A program made the position numbers and the translations under genes. 13,995 nt of DNA from Epsilonproteobacteria bacterium UBA6211 (GTDB lineage: Bacteria; Campylobacterota; Campylobacteria; Campylobacterales; Arcobacteraceae): contig DISL01000058.1 of the NCBI GenBank assembly GCA_002421845.1, positions 1 through 13,995 on the forward strand. Reading direction: 5' to 3'. Shown piece after piece: positions 13,822 to 13,995 of this stretch. Position 1 is the first letter of the stretch, and each line of letters opens with the position of its first letter. The notes under the pieces were generated by a model, which had not been told where the DNA came from, did not search any database, and was given only the letters and a program-made list of their open reading frames with translations.

Positions 13822-13995
13822 TTGGATAAAGTTGCAATAAGTACACTTAAAAATGTCGTTGTTCTGTATGTTGAAGATGAACAGTTACTTCGTGATATAG
13901 TTACGAAAAGTTTGAGCGGTTTCACAAAAAAGCAATATGTTGCAAAAGATGGTGAAGAGGGACTCGCACTTTTTAAACAATATCAAGATGAAATA
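13822..13995 (+). CDS. Response regulator receiver-domain protein, partial (first 58 aa)
   Basis: The frame encodes MDKVAISTLKNVVVLYVED then EQLLRDIVTKSLSGFTK, the start of a CheY-like receiver domain: the first beta strand (VVVLYVED) ends in the acidic pair that holds Mg2+, and the DGEEGLALFKQY stretch matches the second helix region. The phosphorylated Asp and any output domain lie beyond the window, so its class is unknown. The start is TTG at 13822: AAGG lies 6 nt upstream, a stop codon at 13816-13818 is in frame, and no ATG or GTG precedes the conserved strand. It is transcribed from TATAAT at 13786-13791, divergently from the asparaginase-ccoI operon. Phosphorylation would come from an unseen histidine kinase. 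Confidence 0.9.
   Translation, partial: MDKVAISTLKNVVVLYVEDEQLLRDIVTKSLSGFTKKQYVAKDGEEGLALFKQYQDEI

Noticed and set aside
1..13995. tRNA, rRNA, CRISPR arrays or transposase genes
   Set aside because: I saw no tRNA cloverleaf, no rRNA-like stretch, no regularly spaced repeats and no transposase or integrase motifs.

Overview
The window looks like a chromosome segment of a Campylobacterota member (Sulfurimonas/Arcobacter/Sulfurovum-like; genus not resolved). The reasons are the low G+C content, the cbb3-oxidase assembly genes ccoI and ccoS with a DUF721-like gene between them, a RodZ-like protein with the C-terminal form I associate with this phylum, and promoters made of a TATAAT-type -10 behind T-rich DNA instead of a -35 box. 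Assignments come from reading motifs; no database search was possible.

Layout. Positions 1-174 carry a ~100-bp imperfect palindrome that can act as a hairpin, terminator or MITE-like repeat. Positions 175-1002 (-) encode a GT-B/PseG-like protein of unknown substrate. Positions 1236-2699 (+) encode a DUF6765-type putative metal hydrolase. Positions 2784-3347 (-) encode a lipoprotein with a Cys-His-Asp arrangement like transglutaminases. Positions 3439-4036 (-) hold a compact type II toxin-antitoxin module (RelE/ParE-type toxin of the HI1419 kind with a HigA-like antitoxin), whose promoter and palindromic operator suggest a leaderless toxin mRNA. Positions 4037-4488 are non-coding and contain repeats. 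Positions 4489-6252 (+) encode a very AT-rich 587-residue single-pass membrane protein that I do not recognise. A doubtful small ORF follows at 6346-6585 (-). Positions ~3439-6600 look like an accessory insertion between more conserved genes.

From 6671 onward the genes are conserved housekeeping types. mnmG (-) and ribE (+) diverge from a 66-bp region with back-to-back -10 boxes; ribE is followed 12 bp later by a rodZ-like gene. A bidirectional terminator spanning both stop codons separates this from a minus-strand operon in which every start overlaps the preceding stop: asparaginase N-domain protein, ccoI, DUF721-like gene, ccoS. CcoI supplies copper for cbb3 oxidase and CcoS is needed for its maturation, so this operon serves microaerobic respiration. 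A response-regulator gene starts at 13822 with TTG and runs off the window end; it diverges from the operon across a second back-to-back -10 arrangement.

The most notable points are the uncharacterised membrane protein beside the TA module, the predicted leaderless TA promoter with its operator, the His-Leu replacement of the His-Pro motif in CcoI, and the long palindrome at the left edge.
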